A stretch of 64,000 bases of DNA from Fomes fomentarius. Taxonomy: Eukaryota; Basidiomycota; Agaricomycetes; Polyporales; Polyporaceae. The DNA lies in the NCBI GenBank assembly GCA_022606135.1, contig JABYQN010000004.1, forward strand, positions 992,001 to 1,056,000. Direction: 5' to 3'. Below, piece after piece: positions 25,431 through 35,600 of the stretch. The notes beneath the pieces were generated by a model, which saw only the letters and a list, made by a program, of their open reading frames with translations, was not told where the DNA came from and did not search any database. The position numbers were made by a program, and so were the translations under genes. How positions within the stretch are numbered: the first letter of the stretch is position 1; every line of letters begins with the position of its first letter.

Positions 25431-26969
25431 TTACAGCTTCGCTGTGTCCTCTCCAACTTGCACGACTCTGTCAAGACATCCGAATCGTCGTCAGTCCCCG
25501 TACAACAATCGTCAAGAGAAAAGACCAGAGAAGAACAGAACTACTCACAGCTTGCCGGTGTTGCCTCCCGTGAAGAGCAAGTTCAGTGCCTGAGGGGCGT
25601 TTTCGATGCCCTTGACGATATGGAACCGCCGCTTGAGGGAGCCGTCCTTGATCCACGACGAGAGCTCCTGGCGTGCCTGTGGGTAGCGGTCGGCGTAGTC
25701 GAAGCTTGTGCGTATACATGCATGAGAAGACGTATATACAACCCAGGAGAAAGCGGACTGACACAAGGAAGCCCTCGATCTTTGCACGCTGTGCGATGAG
25801 GTTCAGATAGGAGGAGAGACCGTCGGGTTTTGCCTTGTCTGTATGCTCATGTCAGATTAGAATCACTCAAAATGGATGGAGATACTGACTGTAATCGGAG
25901 ATACCACCTGTGCATATAGCGACCCACGCGTCAGCAACCCACTTACTTACAAGTGAACACAGGCACGGTACAAGGGGCACACGCACCGCACAACACGACC
26001 CGTGCCCGGAGGTTCAGACGGGTGAGCGCGAAGTTGAGGATCTCGCCGCCGACGTTGTCGAAGTAGACGTCGAGGTACCGGACATGCTTCTTGAAGTCCT
26101 CGTAGAACGTCGGGCTCTTGTAGTTGAGCGCCTTCGTCACGCCGACCTCCTTCTCAAGCCAGTCGCACTTTTCTTGCGAGCCGGCGATCGCGTACACCTT
26201 GGCGCCCTTCTTGAGGCCGATTTGGCAGACGATGGAGCCGGTTGCGCCCGCTGCACCGGACACGACGAGGGTCTCCCCTGCTTTGATTTTGCCAACGTCG
26301 AGCAAGCCCTGTGTGGGTGAGAGGTGTGAGTATGTTACTGACAGATACGGGGTTGCAGCGATGCGATGGAATGGGAACGTACGAAATATGCGGTCAGACC
26401 TACGCGGATGAGGGGTGAGACAATGTAACGTGACATAGAGGTTGTTTATTCGATGAACATACCTGTGCCGCCAATAGGGCCCAGGAAATCAAGGGTGTCA
26501 AGACCAGGCTGTACGCTGCGTATGCAACCCATCAGGAACGCGATCATCAATGTATTTCGGCGAAGTACTCACTCGACCTTCTCCGCGGCCTTGTCGTCGA
26601 AAAGGCCATAGTCCTGCCAGCCTGAAGGGAGTTATTGAGAGTCTTCTGCGTCTGATTAATCCACGTACCAAATATACCGCTCACGATGTCGCTCTCCTTG
26701 AACTTGCTGCCGGGACCAGTCTCGATGACTTGGGCGAGCGCCTGTGCGCGCATTACTTCACCGATCTGCACTGGACGCATATAGCTGCGCTGATCCTTGA
26801 GCCAACCGCGCATGGCGGGATCGATGGAAATATAGAGGAGCTTGACGAGGATCTGACCAGGACCGGGCTTCAGGTCGAAGGGGACGCGCTCGGTCTTGAA
26901 TGTGGTGGGGATAACTTCTGCCTCTGGACGCTCGGCGAGGGTGATTTTCGTAACCTGTGAAGGAGCCAT
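25431..26969 (-). CDS. NADP-dependent medium-chain reductase (PTGR / YncB-type)
   Basis: The gene reads MAPSQVTKITLAERPE from 26969 to a TAA at 25431-25433, roughly 345 residues. The N-terminal catalytic domain has the family signature SIDPAMRGWL and ends in LDFLGPIGGTG. The Rossmann domain has VVSGAAGATGSIVCQIG, with the glycine-rich AAxGxxG NADP(H)-binding motif. Then DNVGGEILNFAL and a C-terminal segment ending VVQVGEDTAKL. Zinc-binding Cys and His residues of alcohol dehydrogenases are absent, as expected for the leukotriene B4 12-hydroxydehydrogenase / alkenal reductase branch, which reduces the C=C bond of enones. The physiological substrate is unknown. Two micro-exons are needed: 26383-26399 (17 nt, encoding part of GLTAYF) and 25890-25907 (18 nt, GISDY). 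It is divergent from the citrate synthase gene. Confidence 0.88.
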
Positions 26970-27532
26970 GGTGTATGCTATCGTCTAACTTGAGTTAGAT
27001 GTTTGTGAGTTGAAGATGGCTGGGGAGGTGTGAGGGGAAAGACCTTGGGAGAGGCTTATAAGGCTAGCTAATGCAGAGGAAGCAGTCGGACGTCGGTCTT
27101 TGGACGAGCCCGGTCAGATGAGTGATCGTGTACCGACTCTTCCATAAGCGCATTCTTTCTTCCCCGTTCACACTGTCGGCCATGACAATCGTCCGTCGTA
27201 GCAAGCACGGAGCTCAGCGCAGCTGATGGATATTAGTCAACATTGACGTGCAGGATAGAGTTCACTGCAGACATTCAACTCTGCGAAACGGATTATCTCA
27301 GATGCTCAGGCGCTCACGGACACCGACGCGTGTCGCGTGACCTCGACGCGTCGCCGGAGCATGTGAAAAGCCCCGGATCACCCTCGCCTCGCAGCCCTGT
27401 CCTCTCTCTTCAGGAACTGAGTGCGACTCTTTGGGGCGGCGCATCTTATATCCCCTCCTTTTCGCCGGACGTCATCGACACACTTGCCTCCAGACCACTA
27501 CCACTTAACCTACCAACCCACTCACAGCGTCC
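26970..27532. promoter_or_regulatory. Shared divergent promoter, reductase and citrate synthase
   Basis: The 563-bp gap between two divergent start codons has no gene. TATA-like sequences lie at about 27055 (CTTATAAG, for the minus-strand reductase) and about 27448 (TTATAT, for the plus-strand citrate synthase). Co-regulation is possible but not shown. Confidence 0.4.
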
Positions 27533-30094
27533 ATGGGCCGTCCCACGTCGTCGTCGCTCCCGGAGGGCGCTCCGCAGGATTCTCTCACTGTTCGTGACAA
27601 CCGCACGGGCAAGACCTACACCATCCCGTGCGTTATGCGCATACACCGTCGATTCGAGGCGCATATGCTCACCCGTATCGCTTAGTATTGCGGACAATGC
27701 AATCTCCGCGACCGCGTTTAAGGCGATGACGGCGCCCCGCAAGCCCGGAGAGCGAGAAGAGAACGAAACTGAGAAGGGTCTCCGTGTTCACGACAAGGGT
27801 TTCCTGAACACTGCGGTCATCCAGAGCCGGATCACGTACATTGACGGAGAGGCCGGAGGTACGTCATGCAATTTTTTGTGCAAGCCTGGGTGGACCACGG
27901 TTGATCCTGGAGAATAGTACTCCGTTACAGGTAATATGCAATGGCTTTTGGGCCGCGTATGTTGATACTGAGTAGAAGACAGGGGTTATCCCATTGAGCA
28001 ACTTGCCCTCAAATCCTCACACTTGGAAACGGCTTACCTCCTCATATATGGTTCCTTGCCGTCGGGGGATCAGTACAAGTTCTTTGAAAGCGAGGTCTTG
28101 CGCCATTCCGTAATGCATTCGGATACAGAAGGCTTCTTCAGGTCGTTTCGGTGCGTATGATCTGATCGGACGTCTACGAGTATTGTATTGATGCTTGTTG
28201 TAAGCTACGATGCCCATCCTATGAGCATGTTGACCAGCGCGTTCGCCATGTTAGGTTCATACTATAGCGAGGCTAACCCATCATTACAAGGTTAGTTGGA
28301 ACTACTATAGTTAGACTCGGTGAATCATGCCATTCATAGGTCAACGCCTATACACCAAGGGTGATGCTGCCTCATTGGCCACCATGGACAGGCAAATATA
28401 CCGTCTCATCGGCAAAGCGACTACCTTAGCTGCGTAAGTCTGTCTCAGTCATTTGTTCAGCAGCAAAGCTGACACTCCTTAGGATGGCTTACCGTGTCCG
28501 TCAAGGTCGGAACTTCGTGACGCCACCCACAGGTCTGAGCTACACTGGTTCTTTCCTGTACCAGATGGACCACATCGGCGAGGAGGACTACACCCCAAAC
28601 CCTGTGCTTGAGAGAGCACTTGACGTCTTGTTCCTCATTCATGCAGACCACGAACTCAATGCGTCATGTACGACTGTGCTGCAAACCGGCAGTTCCTTGG
28701 TGGACCCTTACTCTGCTATAGCGTACGTCTCTTCCTGGGACAGTTGTTTGAGTTTCATTGACCCTATATCCATATACAGAGCAGGATGCGCTTCGCTTTA
28801 GTGAGTCCATTCATTCCCAACCTTACTTCAGTCCGCTGATGTGTGTACTTCAGTGGACCGTTGCATGGTGGATTCATTCTTCTCCTTAGTCTGTCGCAGT
28901 CTATTCATCACCATCACAGGCGGCGCGAACGAGGCGGTCATTCGTATGCTTATATCCATTGGAAGGTGTGTTAGCATCGCATTATGTTGTTCAATATGCT
29001 GACGATCGTATAGCCCGCAGAATGTACCAGCCTTCATTGAGGCGGTTAAAAAGCGGGAGAAGACACTGTCTGGCTTCGGTCATCGGTAAGTATTGGAATC
29101 ATGCGCAAGAACATGCGTTGCATTAACCTTCCCCTGTGACCAGCGTCTACAAAACTGTGTGTACGCATACGCAAATATTGACAACCGTGATACTGACAGC
29201 ATCATTCCTAGTCGGATCCACGGTCCTTCATCGTGCGGAAAACTGCGGACGAAGTCTTCAAGGTGTAAGTGTCATCAGTGAAAACTGACCGCGGTGAGGG
29301 TGTTGACAGATGAGGTGATTCACTAGGACCGGGAAAGATGAGCTGCTGGAGACCGCCATGGCGCTGCATGACGCGGCGATGAAAGATGAATACTTCATCA
29401 AGCGGAAGCTGGCTCCCAACGTGGACTTCTGGTACGTCCTCTCACCTCACTACGGCGTCATGACGGTCGCTCACGGAACACGTTCTTTCACAGGAGGTGA
29501 GTCATCTCACATTTGCAGGCTGCGGGTACCGCCAACTCACACATGCACCGGCAGTGGTCTCATCTACCGTGCTATGGGTAAATTCCCCGTGCTCGTGTAC
29601 AGTCTCCGAGGGTGCAAACTAACGGCGCTATACGCACGCTTTTGCAGGGTTCCCGCTTGACTTCTTCCCGGTCCTTTTCGCTGTCCCCCGAGTGGTCGGA
29701 TGGCTGGCACATTGGCGGCAGATGATGCTGCAGGAAGGCGGCGTGAAGATTTGGCGCCCCCGACAGGTGCGTGTTATGTATCTGCCCGTTGCCCTGGCGG
29801 TCAATTGACTGGATTTGATACTTGCGTCCGGCGATGACCACCCGCGGATTGTGGCGATGAATTGATTCGCGTGTATCTAGGTGTACGTCGGAGCTGGAAA
29901 ACGCGATTACGTGCCGTTGGAGGAGCGCGTGCCGGTGGAGGGCGCGCAAGAAACGCCGTCGAAGGTTGAGCATGGAGGGTGAGCATACGCGTTGTGATGC
30001 TCGTTGTTATCGCGTGGACTGACGTTGAGCGCGCCCCTGCAGGATCACGAAACGGACGATGTTGGCCACGTTCAAGGGGAAGAGCAAGTTATGA
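27533..30094 (+). CDS. Citrate synthase, peroxisomal type (C-terminal SKL)
   Basis: Nineteen exons: 27533-27627, 27686-27858, 27918-27930, 27982-28149, 28205-28290, 28340-28433, 28483-28722, 28780-28800, 28854-28867, 28920-28965, 29014-29085, 29144-29156, 29212-29264, 29327-29431, 29494-29496, 29555-29577, 29648-29766, 29881-29978, 30043-30094. All phases agree and give 495 residues. It condenses acetyl-CoA and oxaloacetate; the catalytic residues are His in GPLHGGANEAV, His in GFGHRVYKTSDPR and Asp in NVDFWSG. The N-terminus ([20 protein letters not shown]) does not look like a mitochondrial presequence. The last exon ends GKSKL, a canonical PTS1 for peroxisome import, fitting the glyoxylate cycle. 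If the last intron is kept, the frame stops at 29980-29982 without SKL. Six exons are 23 nt or shorter, one of them only 3 nt. A 2-methylcitrate synthase activity cannot be excluded. Confidence 0.92.
29494..29496 (+). other. Predicted 3-nt micro-exon of citrate synthase
   Basis: GAG is flanked by a good acceptor (TTTCACAG, ending 29493) and a consensus donor (GTGAGT, from 29497). Including it joins TG|GAG|T and yields NVDFWSG beside the catalytic Asp. Skipping it keeps frame but gives NVDFCG, losing the family's aromatic-Ser pair. Confidence 0.6.
29979..30042 (+). promoter_or_regulatory. Alternative-terminus intron controlling the SKL signal
   Basis: The 64-nt intron starts GTGAGC and ends CCTGCAG. 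Splicing joins GG|G and continues into the exon coding [16 protein letters not shown]. Retention makes GGG TGA, a stop two nucleotides inside the intron, so the retained form would lack the peroxisomal signal. Confidence 0.55.
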
Positions 30095-30461
30095 GGATGT
30101 TCGGGGTCGGCGCGTCGGTGCTTGAGGTAGGAGGAGGACAGAACAAGGTTGAAGTAGTCTTGGAGAATCTTGGAATACATATGCCTTGGCGCTTGGCATC
30201 TACTACCGGGCGTCGGAGGCGAGTCGAGAGAGAGTCGGATCAAGCGATGGCGTGTGCCGGGGTGTTGTGTTTGTGTGTATTTGGGCGGTCGCGCTGTTGC
30301 CGCGTTACGAGCCTCACGCGGGGACGGAGCCCGCTTTCGCTTTTCTTTCGCATCTTGTTCCTCTCCTCCATCCTCGCACTCGCCTCGTTCCCCCGCGACC
30401 CTCCCCTTCCCTTTTAACCCGCCTGAGCTCCCTGCTCCATTCCTTGCACGTCGAATCCACG

Positions 30462-31308
30462 ATGTACTCCACTCTCGTTTCCGTCGCTCTCTTTGCCGCC
30501 CTCTCCATCCAGGGAGCTCTCGCCGAGTTCACGGTCCACACTCCTGCTGAAATCACCACGGTACGCGCGTACCGCCCTTCGCTCTCAAGGAAAATCCTTT
30601 GACGCGTTCCTCTCTTTCAGTGCGACCCCCTCAAGCTTTCTTGGGATGCAGTGACGGGCACCAAGAACTACAACGTCGCCCTCGTCTCTAGTGCTGACCC
30701 TTGCGAAACCGTCCTGTAAGTTGTGATATTTCCCCGCTTTTCTACATATACCGTGATCTAAACGGATGGGTGTTGGACAGTGCCGACCTCGGTGACCACA
30801 GCGGTACCCACATCACCTGGGACCCCAAAGGCCTCAAGGCTGGTGACCAGGTCCTCATCTCCGTCCTCGCTGACGACAGCGATGAGGGCTGGAGCGGTGC
30901 TGTGAGTTGAATTTGTTACCATCATGTGCCGCCGGGCGTGTCCTCATGGTCTTGGCAATCTAGGTTACTGTGAAGGAGTGCGCCAAGTCTTCTGCTGCCT
31001 CCTCCGCGGTGTCGGCCTCCTCAGCAGCGCCCGCGTCGACTGGCACCACGTATGTTGCCAGATTCTCTCTTCCCTGCACGCACGAATTCTAACTGGGAAA
31101 TCACCATGATAGCCTGGTTGTTAACCCTGCGGCCGCGGCCAACACTGCACCCGCTGCCCCTTCGAGCTCTGACGCCGCGCAAGCCGTCGGTGCTGCGAAC
31201 GCCGGCATTCTCGGTGGTAGCGACAACGGTGCCCTCAGCTCCATCCACCTGAGCGCGTCGACCCTCGTTCTCAGCGTTGTTGCTGCCATCGCGGCCATCG
31301 CGCTCTAA
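30462..31308 (+). CDS. Small GPI-anchored cell wall protein (Kre9/Knh1-like N-domain)
   Basis: Five exons (30462-30560, 30621-30715, 30781-30901, 30964-31049, 31113-31308) give 198 residues. The signal peptide (MYSTLVSVALFAALSIQGALA) is followed by a roughly 95-residue beta-rich domain with CDPLKLSWDAVTGTKNYNV and GTHITWDPKGL, which resembles the Ser/Thr-rich, Kre9/Knh1-type extracellular domain found in many basidiomycete surface proteins. Two cysteines (C34 and the one in DPCETVL) plus one in VKECAKSS are present. The Ser/Ala-rich stalk ends in a hydrophobic tail (STLVLSVVAAIAAIAL) without a following charged tail, typical of a GPI-attachment signal; the likely omega site lies in the GGSDNGALSS region. 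Function at the cell surface is inferred from the architecture only. Confidence 0.85.
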
Positions 31309-32594
31309 AGAGCCTAATCCCTCGCGCCGGGAAATGCGCATGATACCCTACAAGTCTGGTTTCTCGGTTATCTTCAGTTGGGGAAGCAAACGCCATGTAC
31401 AGCAACTAGTAGTTCACCCTCTCCGCGGCGCCGGATCTTCTCCTCACGTTTGTCTGGAAGCCCTTGAGAGGCGGGCTTCTGCGGGATTTGTTGCCTTTCT
31501 GATTCTCTTGTCTGGCGGTTGATGGATGTTGTTGTTTTCTTATTATTGTGACGGAAGCTTGCTCCTGGCACGTCACGTCGTACCCCTCTCACACCCCTAC
31601 GCCTCACCGACGTCTGGTACTTTTCGCGTTGTTGCACGGCTCCTGGTCACGACTGCGGGTATCTGCGTGCGTGCAAGCGGGCTGGTCGATATATGTGGTG
31701 GAATCTTATCCTAGATGTACCCATATCGGTTTGCAAACAATGATTATTTCTATCTATCTTGTGCTCCGCCCCCATTGTCCCTTGTGTGAGTGGATTTGCC
31801 TTTGTTTGTTGCGCTGATTGTGTGACGATTGGGGATGAAGAACGCCTCGTTCAGCGGGTTACGGGGTTGAGACGGAGAGGCGGTGGTGATTTAGAACCCC
31901 AGTTGAGCGAGGACTCGAACGCGTCTGAATGATGGTTGTCTGGCTTGCGGAGATGGCGTGCGGTGGTCCATATGAGGATCAGCTGGCAACATGCGCGTCG
32001 ACGGCGACTTTGACGGGCGTGATCCCAGGCGTATCATCGTCCGCCGTGCGCTCTTGTTCCAACACTCCGCTGCTGGTCGGCAGCATCAGGGGACAATATA
32101 TTGCGTCCGCTGGCGAGGGCGGCTACGACGGCAATGGATGACGTTGGTGCAGGCACTCACTCGCAAGGTTAGCCTATTACGACGTTATGGCATACGCGTA
32201 AATACCCTCCGCTGCTGTCCGTGCCTGTCACATCCGTCTGGGATCTCTTCCGTGCCGCGCTTCTATTGCGAGCCTCGAGAGCTTGTTGCGGGGCAACGCG
32301 CTCGTCTGCCTAAAATTTCTCACCGTCCACGCCCCGCCGCCGGGGCGCTCTGCGGAACGCTCGCGCCGCGGCCGTTGCTGCCATGCAACATCGCGTCAGA
32401 AGTTCAGCTTCACGTTGGATATCGACAACCTGAATCATCTGGTTCATACCGGAACTTGGACTATACGCGGCCAACGCCTGTATCAGTACACCCTGATCGA
32501 GCATTCGATGAAAATGTTCAATGAAACTTGCACGCATGAGCCGCGGTGAACGCAATACCTAGCAGCCTAGATCGGATCTTGACTTGTAACCACC
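31309..32594. other. Intergenic region
   Basis: No supported gene in about 1.3 kb. Small open frames on both strands around 31.9-32.6 kb lack domains, splice-consistent extension or sensible starts. Confidence 0.45.
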
Positions 32595-33074
32595 ATGTCT
32601 GGCGCACCCGAAAGTTCTCAGTCCGGATGGCACACCGTGTAAGCTGTCTCTCGCGGGGCGAATCGAGCATACTCCGAAACATCCGGGCTCTCAACGACAT
32701 TCTATGTGGATATATATTTTTACAGGACGATGCGCATCCCATTTGCCTCTCCAAAGCACGCAACCATCGCAAAGCAAGTCATCGACGTCGATCGGGAGCT
32801 CCAGCCTAACGAGGTCAAGCGTACACTGAGCGTGGACGGGAGCGAGCTCGTAGCGTGCGTGTGTCGATTGGTCCGTTAGCAAGGTGGTATATGTGATGTG
32901 CTGACTGGCTTCGACGTCTCACACAGGACGTTTACAACGCTCACCGTTCGACTAGCACGCCTGACTTCGAACGCGTTTCTTGAAAACGTAGATCTCGTGG
33001 TCCGGACAATCGGAGAGTTCGGGGAAGATGCAGAGCGCGTCCCCGCACCAGCGGCAGCGGCGGTATCAAGCTGA
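32595..33074 (+). CDS. PCC1: KEOPS/EKC complex subunit Pcc1 (CTAG/PCC1 family)
   Basis: Three exons (32595-32638, 32726-32854, 32927-33074) give 106 residues. The conserved pattern is visible: MRIPFASPKHATIAKQVIDV at the front, ELQPNEVKRTLSVDG in the middle and LTVRLARLTSNAFLENVDLV followed by VRTIGEFGED at the end. Pcc1 is the small dimerising subunit of the KEOPS complex, which makes N6-threonylcarbamoyladenosine at position 37 of tRNAs and affects telomeres and transcription. The length is close to that usual for the family, plus a short N-terminal extension. It lies convergent to the Ebp1-like gene with about 200 bp between the stop codons. Confidence 0.88.
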
Positions 33075-33278
33075 CTCACTCCCCGGGAGGTAGAGATAAA
33101 TCAGAAGCCCCAATCGATTGTGGTAGTTGATGCTACATGATGCACTTGTATTCTGCACGTCTCCTCCTGCGCTTGCTCGTAAAACTACAACAACACACGA
33201 CGGCGTAGTATACAGCTACAGTAACGCTGTTTGTTTCGCCAAACCTTCTCATCCGCACCCTTCTACAGCTGCGAGAGC

Positions 33279-35104
33279 TTACTCCGCCTTCGCTGCAGCC
33301 GCCGCCTTCTTCGCCTTCTTGTTCTCGCGCAGGGGTTTCGTCAGGAGCTCCTTCAGCTCTGCGTCCTCGAGCGATTTCTCCGACTTGACGAGCTCGGGCT
33401 TGTACCATACAGGCGGGCTTGTGATCAGTGCCGGGCCACCAGGCAGCAGTGCGATCGTGAAGTGGAATGCAGCGACGTATGTGTTCACAGGGGTGTAGCT
33501 GTGGCATACAACTTGTCAGCGACTCGCGCACATACAGGAGAATATGGTGAATGAGATGCTCACACGACCTCGTATGGCTTGACGAGATTGTGTTGTACCG
33601 CCTCTTGCAGGCCCAATCGTGCACGTTTCTCGTCCTCTAGGGAGCGAATGTTGAAGGGGAAGGCACCCGCCTTCTTTTGGACCTCGGAGAAGACGGCACG
33701 TGATGTCTTCATCTTGAGTTGATATGTCACTGTAGCCTCCTTCTGGTAGATGGTCGTTCGTGATTCCTCGAGACGTGCCTGAGCAAAGGGAAGGTCACTT
33801 TGCGGACTGGGTTTACTATTCGTAGACCGTACCTTGCCGTCCTCAGCGGACGTCAAGAGGATATCGATACCCCACACCTCATTCTCGGCAAAGGTGACGG
33901 CCTCAATACCCTTCCTCTGCTCCTCGGACTGCAGGGCGTGATAGTCAGTAAGTACCAGCTGCTTGTCAGTACGACGGAGGACCAAAACGCACCGGGTTCA
34001 GGATGATGCGCTTCTTGCCATCGATGACGTTTTGTGTCTGCTGGCAGGAGAGCATGCCTGCCCCCGGAACGTCCTCCACTTTCAGTCCCTCGCGATCTCT
34101 CCGGTCAACATCCGAGCAGCACACGCACCCTCGACCGCTTTGCAATCCCACGCCGCCGCGATCTTGTTCACCGCATCCGTGACCGCCCAGTTCTTGTTCC
34201 CGACCTTGACGAGCCGCTGCACGACCTCCGCCGCATGCCATGCCGCCTGAAGCACGTCCGCTTTCCGGCCGGTGACGGGCTCCTCGGGCGTGGCTCCAAC
34301 GACGAGCGTCTCTGCGGTGACCGCCGCGTACCCGTCGATGTGCGCGCCGAGGTGGATCTTGACGACATCGCCTTTTGCGAGCGCCTGGCTCGAGGACGGG
34401 TCCGACTCGAGTGGCGAGAAGTGCGCGACGGTGTTGTTTACGGAGATGGACGTAGGGAACGCGATGCCTGTTCGATCCATCCAGCCCGACGATCGTCCGC
34501 ACACCGAGTTGCAAGAAGGATAGAAAGAAAATAAAAGAAAGGAAAAAGTGAAGGGATGCCAACCGGCGACAGTCCCACACAAACCCAGGATTGCAAGCAG
34601 GCCCCATGTCCAAACCAATCCATACATCAGTTTCTCCTTCAACCATACAGCGCGGCGACGAACGGAAAACGCGCAGAACGCACCCTTGCTGACTTTCACG
34701 CCCTTGACGGGCTTGTTGTACACCGCGCCGGTGCCGGCCTCGATGAGCTTGTCGCCCTCGACGCACAGGTCGAGCACCTTTGCGCCCTCGACGGCGAGCG
34801 ACACGAGCTTCTTCACCACGTTGTGCACGATCTCCGCCGCGGTCTGGTACGGCCATCGCAATGATCAATCCATGCCGCCGCAAGGAGCAGGAGCGACACA
34901 TATATAAAAAGACGATCGTCGGTTAGCCGACCCGTTTCTTTTGCCTCGCGAAAAACGTAACCGGTCGCGCCGCCTCCCGACGCGCGCGCACGGGTACCTA
35001 AGTAGTACCTAACGCACCTTGTACTTTGTGAAGTCGGCGGCAGCGGTCGACGGCGCCTGGGGCTCCTCTGGCTTCGCCGCATCGTTCTTCGTTGGCTCGG
35101 ACAT
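33279..35104 (-). CDS. Ebp1/PA2G4 (Cdb4)-like protein, methionine aminopeptidase fold
   Basis: Exons read from ATG 35104 (MSEPTKNDAAKPEEPQAPST) to a stop at 33279. Key segments are TAAEIVHNVVKKLVSLAVEG, KLIEAGTGAVYNKPVKG, TSISVNNTVAHFSPLESD, GDVVKIHLGAHIDGY, TQNVIDGKKRIILNP, FAENEVWGIDILLTSAEDG and a Lys/Ala-rich tail (LRENKKAKKAAAAAKAE). This is the pita-bread fold of type II methionine aminopeptidases. The metal ligand positions are not conserved (KIHLG in place of an Asp at the first site), as expected for the non-catalytic Ebp1/PA2G4 branch, which binds RNA and ribosomes and influences growth. The basic C-terminus fits nucleic-acid binding. Two introns (about 170 and 200 nt) are longer than usual here. 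Molecular role in this fungus is inferred from the family. Confidence 0.88.
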
Positions 35105-35451
35105 CGTGTCGGGGAAGAGTGGCGGGGTTGTCAAGGAAATGGAAATCAAAGGGAGGTGGGGGAAAACGGGGAGGGAAGGGGGAGGGGATGCAGGGGACTT
35201 GGTGCGGGCGCGAATTGGAGGACTTGGTCGAGATCAATCTAATCTGCGTATACTCCAAATCGGGAAGTATCTGAGGTTTGAGCACGCGACGCGTCAACTT
35301 TCTATGCCACAACACCTGAGCACGAAGCACGGAGAGCGGACGAGTACGAGAGCATTATCACATTATGTATTCATGGGTGCGTGGAACAAGTGCATGCGTG
35401 CGAGGCGTAAATCAAGAACGGCGTACACGTCGAGTCTAAGGAGTCAAGTGG

Positions 35452-35463
35452 GGGGGGGGGGGG
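35452..35463 (+). repeat. Poly-G tract
   Basis: A run of about twelve G lies in the intergenic space upstream of the Ebp1-like gene and downstream of the methyltransferase gene. Such runs are prone to sequencing and replication slippage. Confidence 0.7.
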
Positions 35464-35600
35464 TATCATGATCTACATACTGTCTGCTACGGTGCTACCT
35501 GAAGCAATGCAAGATACATCTACAAGTCGTGAGAGTTCATACTGTGTATCTCATGCGCATCCTACTGCCTAGAATGCGGCATGGGCACCAGCTAGTAGCG

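Noticed and set aside
31905..31930. TCGAACGCG/GCGAGGACTCGAA sequence reminiscent of a tRNA T-arm on the minus strand
   Set aside because: The T-stem bases do not pair and no anticodon arm or acceptor stem could be built around it.
33966..34901. 311-codon minus-strand open frame rich in Arg and Gly
   Set aside because: It overlaps the Ebp1-like exons on the same strand in another frame and crosses their introns; the Ebp1 frame has clear conserved motifs.
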